This document shows, piece after piece, positions 43,115-51,932 of a stretch of 64,000 nucleotides of DNA. Location: NCBI RefSeq assembly GCF_010731575.1, contig NZ_AP022617.1, positions 1,674,001 to 1,738,000 of the forward strand. The letters run 5' to 3'. A model generated the notes under the pieces. The model searched no databases. It saw only the letters and a program-made list of their open reading frames with translations, and was not told the origin of the DNA. The DNA is from Mycolicibacterium monacense (lineage in GTDB: Bacteria > Actinomycetota > Actinomycetes > Mycobacteriales > Mycobacteriaceae). The translations under genes and the position numbers were made by a program. Position 1 is the stretch's first letter; each line of letters opens with the position of its first letter.

Positions 43115-44359
43115 ATGGTGGCACCATCCGCTGTGACGGCGAATGAGCGGGGCAACGCTGTGGACTCGACCGGACACGACCTGTTCGCGGGGCGCTACGT
43201 GCTCCGCGGGGTCCTGGGCGCCGGCGGTATGGCCGAGGTGCGCGACGCCTGGGATACCCGACTCGACCGCCCCGTCGCGATCAAGATCCTGCACCCGGCC
43301 ATGAACGCCCAGCCGGAAACCCTGAACCGGTTCCGCGACGAAGCACGGTCAGCGGCGATGCTGTCCCATCCGAACATCGTCGCGGTGCACGACTACGGCG
43401 AGCAGGACGGCACACCGTTCATCGTCATGGAGCGCCTGCCCGGCCGGACTCTGCACGACGTCATGGCCGACGGTCCGCTGGCACCGGACCAGGTGCGCTC
43501 CATGCTCGACGACGTCCTGGCCGCCCTGTCCGTCGCCCACTCCGCGGGTGTGCTGCACCGCGACATCAAACCGGCCAACATTCTGCTGTCGGTCACCGGG
43601 GACAGCGTCAAGGTCGCCGACTTCGGTATCGCGAAAGCCGGCGGGGCCGCCCACACCATGACCGGTCAGATCATCGGCACCATGGCTTACATGAGTCCCG
43701 AGCGCGTCACCGGGGCTCCGGCGTCGGTGGCCGACGATCTCTACGCAGTGGGCGTCGTGGGCTACGAGGCGATCGTGGGCCACCGCGCCTTCCCGCAGGA
43801 CAGCCCCGTCGCGGTGGCGCGGGCCATCATGGACGACCCACCGCCCCCGCTGCGTGAGGTGCGGCCGGATCTCGACCCCGTCCTGGCCGGGACGATCGAC
43901 CGCGCAATGACCCGTGACCCCGCCCAACGCTTCGGCGACGCCGCCCAGATGCGCGCCGCAGTCAACGGCGACCGCCGGGCACTGCTCGCCGGTGCCGCAC
44001 CCGCCACGGCGGCTCCGCCACGGCCCGCCACAAAGGTTCTCGACCAACCGTTGCCGCCGTCGGCGCACTACGTCCTGCCGCCACCGCCGCCGTCGCGGTG
44101 GCGCCAACTGCCGGGGCGCACCCGCAAGGCGATATTCGCCGCCGCGATACTCGTGTGCCTGACCGTCTCCGCTCTCGCACTCGCAGCCGAGCCGTTCTCC
44201 ACCGCACCATCACCACAACCGAGCAGCACCAGCACTCCCGCGCCCACTCCCAGCAGCACCCCGTCATCTGCCATCGAACAGCCGCAGGACGGGTCCGGCG
44301 ACAAGGAGCAAAAGAAAGAAGAGAAGAAGCGCGAAGGCCGCGGAAACGGCAACGGCTGA
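43115..44359 (+). CDS. PknB-type serine/threonine protein kinase
   Basis: Membrane-anchored Hanks-type kinase, 414 residues. The Gly loop is LGAGGMAEV, the ATP-binding Lys is Lys57, the catalytic Asp is Asp150 (HRDIKPAN) and DFG is at 169-171. The activation loop contains THR candidates (AAHTMTGQIIGTMAYMSPE). After a Pro-rich juxtamembrane segment comes one membrane helix (about residues 345-368) and a short outer tail rich in Ser, Thr, Pro, Lys and Glu, with no PASTA repeats. It follows the rpf gene by 66 bases. GTG codons at 43133 and 43160 are alternative starts. Targets unknown. Confidence 0.9.
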   Translation: MVAPSAVTANERGNAVDSTGHDLFAGRYVLRGVLGAGGMAEVRDAWDTRLDRPVAIKILHPAMNAQPETLNRFRDEARSAAMLSHPNIVAVHDYGEQDGTPFIVMERLPGRTLHDVMADGPLAPDQVRSMLDDVLAALSVAHSAGVLHRDIKPANILLSVTGDSVKVADFGIAKAGGAAHTMTGQIIGTMAYMSPERVTGAPASVADDLYAVGVVGYEAIVGHRAFPQDSPVAVARAIMDDPPPPLREVRPDLDPVLAGTIDRAMTRDPAQRFGDAAQMRAAVNGDRRALLAGAAPATAAPPRPATKVLDQPLPPSAHYVLPPPPPSRWRQLPGRTRKAIFAAAILVCLTVSALALAAEPFSTAPSPQPSSTSTPAPTPSSTPSSAIEQPQDGSGDKEQKKEEKKREGRGNGNG

Positions 44360-44607
44360 AACGCTGGATTGAGCGCGCCGCAGGTCAGGCCGCCGGGACA
44401 ACTCCGTGATCCGGCTGCACGTCGCGGTCGGGATGCGAGGCCGAAGCCAACACGTCTACGGCGCACACCGCGCAGTACCGCACGCCCAACGTGGGATAGC
44501 CACACGCCCTACACACAGCCACACAAGCCTTCTCGGCAAACCAACCCGTCCCCATGACGCCACCGCCCCTTCATCGTTGGCGCACGGTTACCCGCCGCTG
44601 TACAAGA

Positions 44608-45747
44608 TCAAGCAACCGGTGTCGGCGGGGGCCGCCGCGCGAGGTCAGGTGCGGATGCTCGAACGGGCACCGCGACGGTGAAGACGGTCCCCCTCCCGGC
44701 GCCGGCGCTGTCGGCGGCGATGGTGCCGCCGTGGGCCTCGACCACCGCCTTGGCGATCGCCAATCCGATTCCGGCGCCGCCGTTCTGGCGCGCCCGGGCG
44801 GAGTCCGCCCGGTAGAACCGCTCGAACACGTGCGGCAGGTGCTCGGCGGCGATCCCTTCACCGTTGTCGGACACGCGAATCAACACCCGGTGCCCGTCAC
44901 GCCTGGCGCTGATCTCGACCCGTCCGCCGGAGGGCGTGTGGCGCAGAGCATTGTCGAGCAGATTCGCCAGTACCTGGCTCATGCGCTGCTCGTCTCCCCA
45001 CAGCGGTGGCAGGTCGACGTCCACTGCCGTGCACAATTCCACACCTTTACGGGAGTAGCCCGACTGTGCCGCCGCGGCGCAACGCTGCACCAGCGAGTGG
45101 ATGTCGATCGGCTCGAGCTCCATCGATGCGGAGCTCTCCTCGGCGCGGGCGAGCGCACCGAGATCGCCTGCGAACCGGACCAGTCGTCCAGTCTGGTCAC
45201 GCAGCATCGCGGCGGTTTCGGGGGTGAGGCTGCGGACCCCGTCCTCGATCGCCTCGAAGTACGCCTCGAGCACCGCGACCGGGGTGCGGATCTCGTGGGC
45301 GAGGTCGCTGAACAGTCGGCGACGAGTCACCTCGACCGACTGCAGTTGCGACGCCATCTGGTTGAACGCGTGGGCGAGCGCGTCGAAGTCCTCACCGAGA
45401 TGGGGCGGCGAGACCCGGATGTCGTACCGGCCGTCGGCGACCGCGGTTGCCGCCGAGGCGACTTCGGTGATCGAGCGCTGCAGCCGGCGGCTGAGGTACC
45501 AGCTGACGGCCAGTGCGGCCAGCACCGAGACCGCGAGTGCGCCGGTGATGGAGATGGCCGTGGCGTACCCGTACGCTTCCTCGGCGTGCATCTCCTCGAG
45601 CGAGTTCGGCGGTACGCCCGCCTGATGGAGGTGGTCGCGGAAGAGGGGTGGTCCGACGATCGCGGCCGCCATCGACGTGGTGGCCGCACCGACGGTGAGC
45701 ACGATCGCCTGCGCTGCGAACAGTCGCGCGCCGATGCCGGCCGTCAT
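44608..45747 (-). CDS. Sensor histidine kinase
   Basis: A 379-residue transmembrane sensor kinase. Two helices (about residues 10-33 and 62-84) bracket a small extracytoplasmic loop of about 30 residues. A HAMP domain, the phosphoacceptor His151 (SDLAHEIRTP), and the ATPase domain with N box (LANLLDNALRHTPSG), G1 box (VSDNGEGI) and G2 box (GGAGIGLAI) follow. The small loop suggests that it senses a signal at or within the membrane. ATG 45747 overlaps the regulator stop by 4 bases, so the pair is translated together. Confidence 0.95.
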   Translation of the reverse strand: MTAGIGARLFAAQAIVLTVGAATTSMAAAIVGPPLFRDHLHQAGVPPNSLEEMHAEEAYGYATAISITGALAVSVLAALAVSWYLSRRLQRSITEVASAATAVADGRYDIRVSPPHLGEDFDALAHAFNQMASQLQSVEVTRRRLFSDLAHEIRTPVAVLEAYFEAIEDGVRSLTPETAAMLRDQTGRLVRFAGDLGALARAEESSASMELEPIDIHSLVQRCAAAAQSGYSRKGVELCTAVDVDLPPLWGDEQRMSQVLANLLDNALRHTPSGGRVEISARRDGHRVLIRVSDNGEGIAAEHLPHVFERFYRADSARARQNGGAGIGLAIAKAVVEAHGGTIAADSAGAGRGTVFTVAVPVRASAPDLARRPPPTPVA

Positions 45748-46484
45748 CGGGAACTTCCCATCCGGTAGCCCACACCCCGCACGGTCATGATGAACCGGGG
45801 GTTCGCGGCGTCGTCTCCGAGCTTGCGCCGCAGATGGCCGATGTGGACGTCGACGAGGTGCTCGTTACCCACCCACGGCCCCTCGCGCACGATGTCGAGC
45901 AGTTGACGCCGACTCAGCACGACCCCCGGCCGCGCGGACAACGCCTCCAGGATGTCGAATTCCGTGCGGGTCAACAAGATCGATTCACCGTCGAGGCCCA
46001 CTTCACGGGCCGCCACATCGATGCTGAGCGGACCGAACACTCGTGGCGGCGGCAGGTCCTCGGTGTCGGCGCCGGCGACGGGACGCATGCGGGGCCGCCG
46101 AAGCATGGCCCTGATACGCGCCACCAGTTCCCGCGGGCTGAACGGTTTCGTGACGTAGTCGTCGGCGCCGACGGTCAGCCCGAGGACCGTGTCCAGTTCC
46201 GTGTTGCGGGCGGTGAGCATGACCACGTAGGCGTCCGAGAAGGTGCGGAGCTGGCGGCACACCTCGAGGCCGTCGATACCCGGCAGGCCGATGTCGAGGA
46301 TGACGACGTCCGGATCGAGGCCGCGGGCGACGGCGATGGCCTCCGCACCGCTGCCGACGACGGAGGCCTCGAACTGCTCGCGCTCCAGATAGCTCGCCAC
46401 CACCTCGGCCAACGCGGTCTCGTCGTCGACCACCAGTGCGCGGTAGCCGTGGGTACGAGTCGTTGAACCGGTCGACTGTTCCAT
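45744..46484 (-). CDS. OmpR-family response regulator
   Basis: A 246-residue two-domain regulator. The receiver has the acidic pair DDE, phosphoacceptor Asp64 (VVILDIGLPG), the Thr in MLTARN and the Lys in VTKPFSP. The C-terminal winged helix (LLTRTEFDILEALSARPGVVLSRRQLLDIV, and HIGHLRRKLGDD) is OmpR/PhoB type. It is the first gene of the pair with the sensor kinase. ATG 46484 is used; ATG 46493 adds three residues. The neighbouring secreted peptidase gene is upstream on the same strand and may be a target, which is speculative. Confidence 0.93.
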   Translation of the reverse strand: MEQSTGSTTRTHGYRALVVDDETALAEVVASYLEREQFEASVVGSGAEAIAVARGLDPDVVILDIGLPGIDGLEVCRQLRTFSDAYVVMLTARNTELDTVLGLTVGADDYVTKPFSPRELVARIRAMLRRPRMRPVAGADTEDLPPPRVFGPLSIDVAAREVGLDGESILLTRTEFDILEALSARPGVVLSRRQLLDIVREGPWVGNEHLVDVHIGHLRRKLGDDAANPRFIMTVRGVGYRMGSSR

Positions 46485-46534
46485 GAATCCCATCGTGCCC
46501 GCCGGCGTCGCGGCCGGAGGGATCCCCGGGCGCA

Positions 46535-47206
46535 TCAGGGCCGCGGCACCGGGCTCATCGACTCGAGGTAATACGTTTCGCGCCCAGTGGGGAAGCCGCC
46601 GCCGTTGGTGGCGATGTGGACGTGGTCGTAGTGATTGGCCGTCTCGTTGCCGTAATCCGCCGTCCAACTCGGCGCACCGATGCCCGGGTAGAAGCCCTGC
46701 CGCCAGATGACGTGCAGCACTCCCCACCGGCGGGCGTTGGCCAACGCCAATCCGGCGATCTGGTTGCCGAGCTCGATGCCCTCATCGGAGCCGTGGTTCG
46801 GGATCATCACGTCGATCGCCAGACCGTTGGGGTGCCACTTGAGCGGATCCTGCCGATATCCGCCGATGGTTTTGATCTCGGGGAACATCACGCCGATGGC
46901 GCGGGCCGCCCAGATCGTCTTCACCTGAAGACCACCCTCGGGCGCGACACCTGCGGGCAGTTCGAACTTGAAATCCCGCGCAGCGACGGGCGCACTCGCC
47001 GCCAGCAGTTCGGCCTCGTCGGCCCGGGCGACGGACGGCGGGGCCGCGGGCACGGACGTCGGGGCGGCAGCAGCGGCCAGGGGGGCCTCGGCGACCCTGG
47101 GAGCGTCTTCGGTGTCCTGCGCGTAGACCATCGCCGCGGAGACGGCCAGCGAGGTGGCGAGCGCCACCCAGCGGCCCATCCCGTTCGCTGAGATCGTCCA
47201 CCCCAT
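46535..47206 (-). CDS. Secreted M15-like peptidase-fold protein
   Basis: A 223-residue exported protein. The hydrophobic N-terminus (MGRWVALATSLAVSAAMVYAQ) is a signal peptide or anchor, followed by a low-complexity Ala/Pro linker to about residue 75. The rest resembles D,D- or L,D-carboxypeptidases of the M15/VanY type: the zinc motif His125-x6-Asp132 (HPNGLAID) and His-x-His at 195-197 (DHVHI). A cell-wall peptide-cleaving role is likely, but activity has not been shown for this subgroup. ATG 47206 is set by a leaderless-type promoter. Confidence 0.8.
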   Translation of the reverse strand: MGWTISANGMGRWVALATSLAVSAAMVYAQDTEDAPRVAEAPLAAAAAPTSVPAAPPSVARADEAELLAASAPVAARDFKFELPAGVAPEGGLQVKTIWAARAIGVMFPEIKTIGGYRQDPLKWHPNGLAIDVMIPNHGSDEGIELGNQIAGLALANARRWGVLHVIWRQGFYPGIGAPSWTADYGNETANHYDHVHIATNGGGFPTGRETYYLESMSPVPRP

Positions 47207-47213
47207 GCGCAGC

Positions 47214-47219
47214 ACTCTA
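47214..47219 (-). promoter_or_regulatory. -10 hexamer of leaderless transcript for the M15-like gene
   Basis: On the minus strand TAGAGT (47219-47214) ends 7 bases before ATG 47206. Confidence 0.6.
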
Positions 47220-47298
47220 GAGTCGGAAGCGGTGCGGCACGGGGATTCCGCGCCGATTCGGTGAATCGTGATCGCACGTAGTCCTACTCATCCGCCGG

Positions 47299-47315
47299 AT
47301 CCCCTCGGCGGGGAT
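47299..47315 (+). promoter_or_regulatory. Hairpin just upstream of the acyltransferase start
   Basis: ATCCCC (47299-47304) and GGGGAT (47310-47315) are perfect complements around TCGGC. The hairpin ends 9 bases before ATG 47325 and includes the only G-rich ribosome-binding candidate, so it could limit translation. Confidence 0.4.
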
Positions 47316-47324
47316 GCTGAACGC

Positions 47325-48602
47325 ATGGCGGAACTCGATACGCGACCGACCCACGACAAGGTGCGCCGCCGAGACCGCGCTGTGGACGTCGCTCGGCTCA
47401 CGGCTCTGGTGGTCGTCATGTTCGGCCACTGCGCGCTCTTGCTGGCCACCATCGACTCCGGCGGCGTGCGGATCGGGAACCTGCTGGGTGCGGTGCCCGC
47501 GATCGCCCCGGTGACCTGGGTGGTCCAGGTGATGCCGCTGTTCTTCCTGGCCGGCGGTGCGGCAGGCGCCTACGGCTGGCACGCCGGGACGCCCTGGGGT
47601 GCATGGCTTTTCACCCGGGCCCAGCGGCTGTGCCGACCGGTGTTCTGGTATCTGGCGGCGTGGGCGGCCGTCCTTCTCGTGGTGCGGCTGCTGCTGGGCG
47701 CGGAGTCCGCGGACGCGCTCGGTCGCGAAAGCGTCGCGCTGCTGTGGTTCCTGGGTGTGTACCTGATCGCGCTCGCCTTCGTGCCGGCGTTGACCCGGCT
47801 GCGGACGGGCGGTGCGGTGGCCCTTCTGATCATCGCCCTGCTGACCGTCGCGTGGGCCGTCGACGGCATCAGGTCCGCCGTCGGCACGCCCGAGGTCGGC
47901 GTCGTCAACTTCCTGGTCGTCTGGCTCATCCCGGTGGTGCTCGGCGTGGCCTATGCACGCGGATTGATCAGGCCCCTCGCCGCGATCGCCGCGGCGGTGG
48001 CGGCGTTCGCCGCGCAGTGTGCCCTCACGTTCACCGGCGCCTATGAGGTCGCGCTCGTGGTGACCGGTGTCGAGCGGGTGTCCAACACCTCGCCGCCCAC
48101 GTTGCTGCTCGCACTTCACTGCACGTGGATGTCCTGCGCGTTCGTCGTCGTGGCGGGGCGGCTGCGCCGGTGGGCGGCCCGACCGCGGGTCTGGGATGCC
48201 GTCGCGGTGGGCAACGCGGGAGCCATGACGCTCTACCTCTGGCACATCCCCGCGATCGCGATCGCCGCGTTCTCGCTGCACGCGGTCGGCCTGGACGCGT
48301 TCGACGTGGATGCGCCGGACTTCTGGGCACTGCTGGCACTACGGGCGGTCGTCTTCGCCGTGGTCATGGCCCTGCTCTTCAAGTTGCTCGCACCGCTGGA
48401 GCACCGGCCACTTCCGTGGTGGGACGACCCCGCGGCGGCCACCGGCGTCCGCTCGGCCCTCGCGGGCGGGTTGATCTGTGTCGCCGGTGTGGCTTCGGTG
48501 CTGATGGCCAAGCAGGGGCTGGCCGGCGTCGGCGGGTGGACGGCGCTCGGCGGGTTCCTTCTCGCGGCGGTGGCCGCACGGGTGTGTGCCGGGTGGCGGT
48601 GA
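47325..48602 (+). CDS. Membrane acyltransferase 3 family protein
   Basis: A 425-residue integral membrane protein with about ten helices. Family members move acyl groups onto sugars or lipids of the envelope. The RAVDVARLTALVVVMFGHCALL start holds the conserved Arg and His (MFGH) of the family, followed by VMPLFFLAGGAAG and TRAQRLCRPVFWY. The conserved C-terminal helix is TLYLWHIPAIAI. ATG 47325 (MAELDTRP) is the start that places the first helix normally. Its stop overlaps the start of the methyltransferase gene (GTGA). The acceptor is unknown. Confidence 0.86.
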   Translation: MAELDTRPTHDKVRRRDRAVDVARLTALVVVMFGHCALLLATIDSGGVRIGNLLGAVPAIAPVTWVVQVMPLFFLAGGAAGAYGWHAGTPWGAWLFTRAQRLCRPVFWYLAAWAAVLLVVRLLLGAESADALGRESVALLWFLGVYLIALAFVPALTRLRTGGAVALLIIALLTVAWAVDGIRSAVGTPEVGVVNFLVVWLIPVVLGVAYARGLIRPLAAIAAAVAAFAAQCALTFTGAYEVALVVTGVERVSNTSPPTLLLALHCTWMSCAFVVVAGRLRRWAARPRVWDAVAVGNAGAMTLYLWHIPAIAIAAFSLHAVGLDAFDVDAPDFWALLALRAVVFAVVMALLFKLLAPLEHRPLPWWDDPAAATGVRSALAGGLICVAGVASVLMAKQGLAGVGGWTALGGFLLAAVAARVCAGWR

Positions 48603-49150
48603 GCGACCGCGCCCACTGGGACCGCAGATACGACCGGCTCGGCCCGTCGGCGGCCGGGTCGATCGGTCTGCCCGACATCTTCACCGCCCACTCGGACGCG
48701 TTCCCCACCGCGGGGTCCGCACTCGACGTCGCCTGCGGGCAGGGCCGCGTCTCGATCTGGCTCGCCGAGCGTGGCCTGGACGTCCGGGGGTTGGACATCT
48801 CCTCGGTCGCGGTCGAACAGGCCGCGGCCACCGCTCGAGAGCGCGGTGTGGCCGACCGCTGCCGGTTCGACGTGGTCGATCTCGACTGCGGCCTGCCGCC
48901 CGGCCCGCCCGTGGACGTCGTCGTGTGCCACCTTTTCCGCGACGAACGCCTGGACCGGGCGATGGTGGCCCGGCTGAGACCCGGTGGACTGCTCGCCGTC
49001 GCCGCTCTGAGCGAGGTCGGCGCCGCACCGGGCCGCTACCGGGTGGCTCCCGGGGCGCTCACCCACGCGTTCGCCGACCTCCAGATCGTCGCCGCCGGCG
49101 AGAGGTCCGGCACGGCGTGGCTGCTCGGTCGCCGGACCGCGTCATGTTGA
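48599..49150 (+). CDS. Class I SAM-dependent methyltransferase
   Basis: A 183-residue cytosolic methyltransferase. WDRRYDRL is a common opening. The SAM motif is ALDVACGQGRVSIWLAERG (about residues 40-58), the acidic ribose-binding loop is VRGLDISSVAV, and motif IV is VDVVVCHLFRDERL. The short form lacks an obvious substrate domain, as in tellurite-resistance TehB-like and thiol methyltransferase relatives. GTG 48599 overlaps the acyltransferase stop by 4 bases; GTG 48593 is the alternative. Substrate unknown. Confidence 0.83.
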   Translation: MSDRAHWDRRYDRLGPSAAGSIGLPDIFTAHSDAFPTAGSALDVACGQGRVSIWLAERGLDVRGLDISSVAVEQAAATARERGVADRCRFDVVDLDCGLPPGPPVDVVVCHLFRDERLDRAMVARLRPGGLLAVAALSEVGAAPGRYRVAPGALTHAFADLQIVAAGERSGTAWLLGRRTASC

Positions 49151-49179
49151 GATCCGCCGAGCGTGGGTAGTCCGCCGGT

Positions 49180-49791
49180 ATGTCTGAGACTCTGGCGACG
49201 TTGCCGTCCGCCGTGCGTTCAACCGTCTCCGGGGCGCTCGGAGACCCGCTGCGGCTGTTCGCCGAACCCGGCCCGGTGTACGAGGCCGACGTGGCGTTCG
49301 ACGACGATGCGCGGATGCCCGGGCTCACGCAGTTGCTGCGGCCCGGCCGGCGGTACACCACCTTCGTGCGGATCGCACCGACGAGTACCGACGCCGTGGT
49401 CCGCACCGTGTGCGTCAAATTCCCCGACGCCTACGGCCCGGGAACCGATCAGGACTTCCTGTTCGCGTCCTCCGGTGACGGCGCGCCGTTGCACCACTTC
49501 ACCTTTCCCCGAACGCGGGCCGATGACCAGCTCTACTCCTCGCTGTGGCTCTACCTCGCGGGCGTACGTCCCGTCGTCTTCGGCGTTTCCGCGGCGGCCG
49601 GCTCGCAGACCGGAGTGCTGGGCCGCGGCGACCGGTTCGAATTCCTCATCGGCGGTGTGATCGGCCGGTTCCACCGGGTGGGTGACATCCAGTTGGGTAG
49701 CGAGATCCCGCAGGCGTCGGTCTCTTTCGCGGCGAGCAACAGCGGGGGAGGACTACGCCCGTTGCCACCGGTGATGTTCTACCGCGGCTGA
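49180..49791 (+). CDS. Conserved hypothetical protein, faint catalase-fold likeness
   Basis: A 203-residue protein without signal or membrane segment. RYTTFVRIAPTSTDAVVRTVCVKFPDAYGPG followed by QDFLFASSGDG resembles the beta-barrel part of catalase-like proteins, where a VRF...VKF..G pattern is common, but the haem-binding Tyr region is not recognisable, so it is unlikely to be an active catalase. It follows the methyltransferase by 29 bases and may be co-transcribed. Function not known. Confidence 0.65.
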   Translation: MSETLATLPSAVRSTVSGALGDPLRLFAEPGPVYEADVAFDDDARMPGLTQLLRPGRRYTTFVRIAPTSTDAVVRTVCVKFPDAYGPGTDQDFLFASSGDGAPLHHFTFPRTRADDQLYSSLWLYLAGVRPVVFGVSAAAGSQTGVLGRGDRFEFLIGGVIGRFHRVGDIQLGSEIPQASVSFAASNSGGGLRPLPPVMFYRG

Positions 49792-49816
49792 GCCTCCGCG
49801 CGGGGGATGGGGCACG

Positions 49817-50611
49817 ATGTCGTTGATGAGCGCGTTACGTGTATTGACCGGGTTGGGCGTCACCGCCGTGATGTTGGCGGCGGGATGTGCCGACGCCCAC
49901 GACGCCGGTGCGGCGCCGATTGTCCAGTCGCAATTCCGTATCACGGTGCTCGACGAGGTACCGCACGACACGTCGGCGTTCACCCAGGGTCTGGAGTTCG
50001 ACGGCGCGGCATTGTTCGAGACCACCGGACTCGCCGGGCAGTCACAGTTGCGCGAACTCGACCCCGGCACGGGTGCGGTGCGGCGTTCGACGCCGCTACC
50101 CGGCGGATACTTCGGTGAGGGTATGACCGCCGTCGGCAACCGCATCTGGCAGGTCACTTATCGCGATGGTGTCGCAATCGAATGGGACAAAACAGCCTTC
50201 GTTCCGATTCGGGAGATTCCCATCGAGGGTGAGGGGTGGGGTGTGTGCTTCGACGGTGGCCGGATCGTCCGTAGCGATGGCAGCGACCGGCTGCGATTCG
50301 TCGCACCCGCCGACTTCACCGAGATCGGCGGCGTGACCGTCACCAGACCGGGCGGAGAAGCGGTCGCGGGTCTCAACGAGCTGGAATGTGTTGACGGCCA
50401 AGTGTGGGCGAATGTGTGGCCCACCGACGAGATCATCCGGATCGACCCGGGCACGGGAACGGTGAACGCTTCGGTCGATGCCGCGCCGCTGCGTCGAGCG
50501 GAACCAGATGTCAACGTGCTCAACGGTATTGCCTACACCGGTGACGGACAGTACCTGATCACTGGCAAGAACTGGTCGACGATGTACCGGGTGCGCTTCG
50601 ACGCGATGTAG
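49817..50611 (+). CDS. Glutaminyl-peptide cyclotransferase, lipoprotein
   Basis: A 264-residue beta-propeller enzyme of the plant/bacterial glutaminyl cyclase family, which converts N-terminal Gln to pyroglutamate. A lipoprotein signal ends at lipobox LAAGC (about residues 20-24), so it is anchored on the outer face of the membrane. Conserved family sequence includes VLDEVPHDTSAFTQGLEFDG, GGYFGEGMTA, WQVTYRDGVAIEWD, LNELECVDGQVWANVWPTDEIIRIDP and VLNGIAYTGDGQYLITGKNW. The last two blocks hold the usual Glu and Asn-Gly of the active site. Confidence 0.92.
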   Translation: MSLMSALRVLTGLGVTAVMLAAGCADAHDAGAAPIVQSQFRITVLDEVPHDTSAFTQGLEFDGAALFETTGLAGQSQLRELDPGTGAVRRSTPLPGGYFGEGMTAVGNRIWQVTYRDGVAIEWDKTAFVPIREIPIEGEGWGVCFDGGRIVRSDGSDRLRFVAPADFTEIGGVTVTRPGGEAVAGLNELECVDGQVWANVWPTDEIIRIDPGTGTVNASVDAAPLRRAEPDVNVLNGIAYTGDGQYLITGKNWSTMYRVRFDAM

Positions 50612-50722
50612 CGGTTTGTGACCAAGGTCACTAATTGGTCTCGATCTTCGACACGGCCGCGCGAGGTCCTCGGCCGACGGCCGTTCGCGCGTGACACTTT
50701 TCGCATGCGGGTCGAGGAAACC

Positions 50723-50932
50723 ATGTGGGATGTGCTGCTTCCGAAGGACGTTGACGATCGCTGCGGGTATTCACCCCGTGCTGCGCTGGCCGAACTGGTG
50801 GCCAAGCAGTTGCCGTCGTACAAACGTCTGCTGCGCGTGGTGACGTGGTCACCCGACGCCGGTCATCTGTTCCGCCCGACGCCGAACTTCCGGCGGTACG
50901 CGGTCTGCTACGAGGTCGAACTCGCGACCTGA
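50723..50932 (+). CDS. Small hypothetical protein
   Basis: About 69 residues beginning MWDVLLPKDVDDRCGYSPRAAL. GAGGA directly upstream favours ATG 50723; ATG 50705 would add six residues. It is basic, with a central helix (ALAELVAKQLPSYKRLLRVV), and has no signal peptide. No family recognised. It lies between the glutaminyl cyclase and the convergent STAS gene, whose stop is 8 bases away. Confidence 0.55.
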   Translation: MWDVLLPKDVDDRCGYSPRAALAELVAKQLPSYKRLLRVVTWSPDAGHLFRPTPNFRRYAVCYEVELAT

Positions 50933-50940
50933 ACGACCGG

Positions 50941-51387
50941 TCAGCCTGCCCACGAGAAGGGTTGGCGCCGGCGCGTGACCCGGTCGAGTCGCGCGCACGC
51001 CGCATCGACGCTGTCTGCGAGCGGTAATTCCCCCTGCGGATCGCAGATTCGCAACAGCCGCCGTACCTCCCCGCCCGGCACGATCACCCAGTCGACGTCG
51101 ATCCGCGTGCAACTCACGCTCATGTAGTGCAGCGCGCTGAAACCCTGCGACCCGAAGAAGGTGACGCCGGTCAGGTCGACGATCAGCTGGGTCGCCGAGG
51201 CGGTGTGGCACTCGACGTAGCGGCCGAGATCGCGCCCGTTGGTGGCATCGATCTCGCCGACCGCGGTGACCACCGAGAGGGTCGGCGGCAGCGACCGGAT
51301 GGAGAACACGGCGCGCCCGCGCTGTTGCGGCGATTCTGCCGCCGAGGGGTCGGGACGGAAAACCCGGACGGTTCCGACGTCAATCAT
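50941..51387 (-). CDS. STAS-domain anti-sigma factor antagonist
   Basis: A 148-residue single STAS domain like SpoIIAA and RsbV. LPPTLSVVTAVGEIDATNGRDLGRYV is the first half and QLIVDLTGVTFFGSQGFSALHYMS the second; the Ser in FFGSQGFS is at the site phosphorylated in the family. Such proteins bind an anti-sigma kinase when unphosphorylated and so release the sigma factor. It is divergent from a SigF-type sigma gene, but no anti-sigma kinase gene is next to either. Confidence 0.88.
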   Translation of the reverse strand: MIDVGTVRVFRPDPSAAESPQQRGRAVFSIRSLPPTLSVVTAVGEIDATNGRDLGRYVECHTASATQLIVDLTGVTFFGSQGFSALHYMSVSCTRIDVDWVIVPGGEVRRLLRICDPQGELPLADSVDAACARLDRVTRRRQPFSWAG

Positions 51388-51932
51388 GGGTGGGACTCCC
51401 TCGATTGTGATGCCCCGACAGGTAGTGCGGTCACCGCGATACGGAGCTCGCACGCCGCCGGGGGATGGCCGGCGAGCCTTGACCGGATGACCAGGCCGCT
51501 GGCTGCGCTTCTCAACCTGTGACGCAGATTACTACGGAATGCGTCGTATTACTACAAGCTTAAGGAGGTTCTCAGGTACGCCCCCACCTGCGGCTTTGCT
51601 CGCAATCTCCGTTGCGCTGTGGCAAACGACGGACGAATCGCGACCAGCAACGACGGATTGCGTAGTTCCTCAAACTGCCGGGTGCACAACGGCCCCGATG
51701 CCGGTTCGAGGGGGTAGAGTGACACACATCCCGTTCGGGAGGCGTCACCGTTTAGTGCAAAGCGGCCCGCTGCAGGCGGTAGTCCGATCAAGCCAACGGT
51801 CCTATTTCCGCCGATGTCACCGCCAGCCGTCATGGCTCCCGTTGGCCACAGCACCGTCTCCCGGATAAGCAAGGCATGCGTCGAACAGCCGGCGTCGCCT
51901 TCGCGTCCGCACCGAGTCCGGAAGGACCCGCG
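51388..51932. promoter_or_regulatory. Divergent STAS/sigma intergenic region with repeats
   Basis: Gene-free 545 bases. ATTACTAC occurs twice (51528-51535 and 51548-51555), 20 bases apart, with GACGCA (51521-51526) and TGCGTC (51540-51545) as an inverted repeat between and beside them. AAGGAGG follows near 51561 but no start codon is suitably placed. CAGGT/ACCTG (near 51576-51593) forms a small hairpin. Promoters of both genes presumably lie here; no clear SigF-type site was found. Confidence 0.5.
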
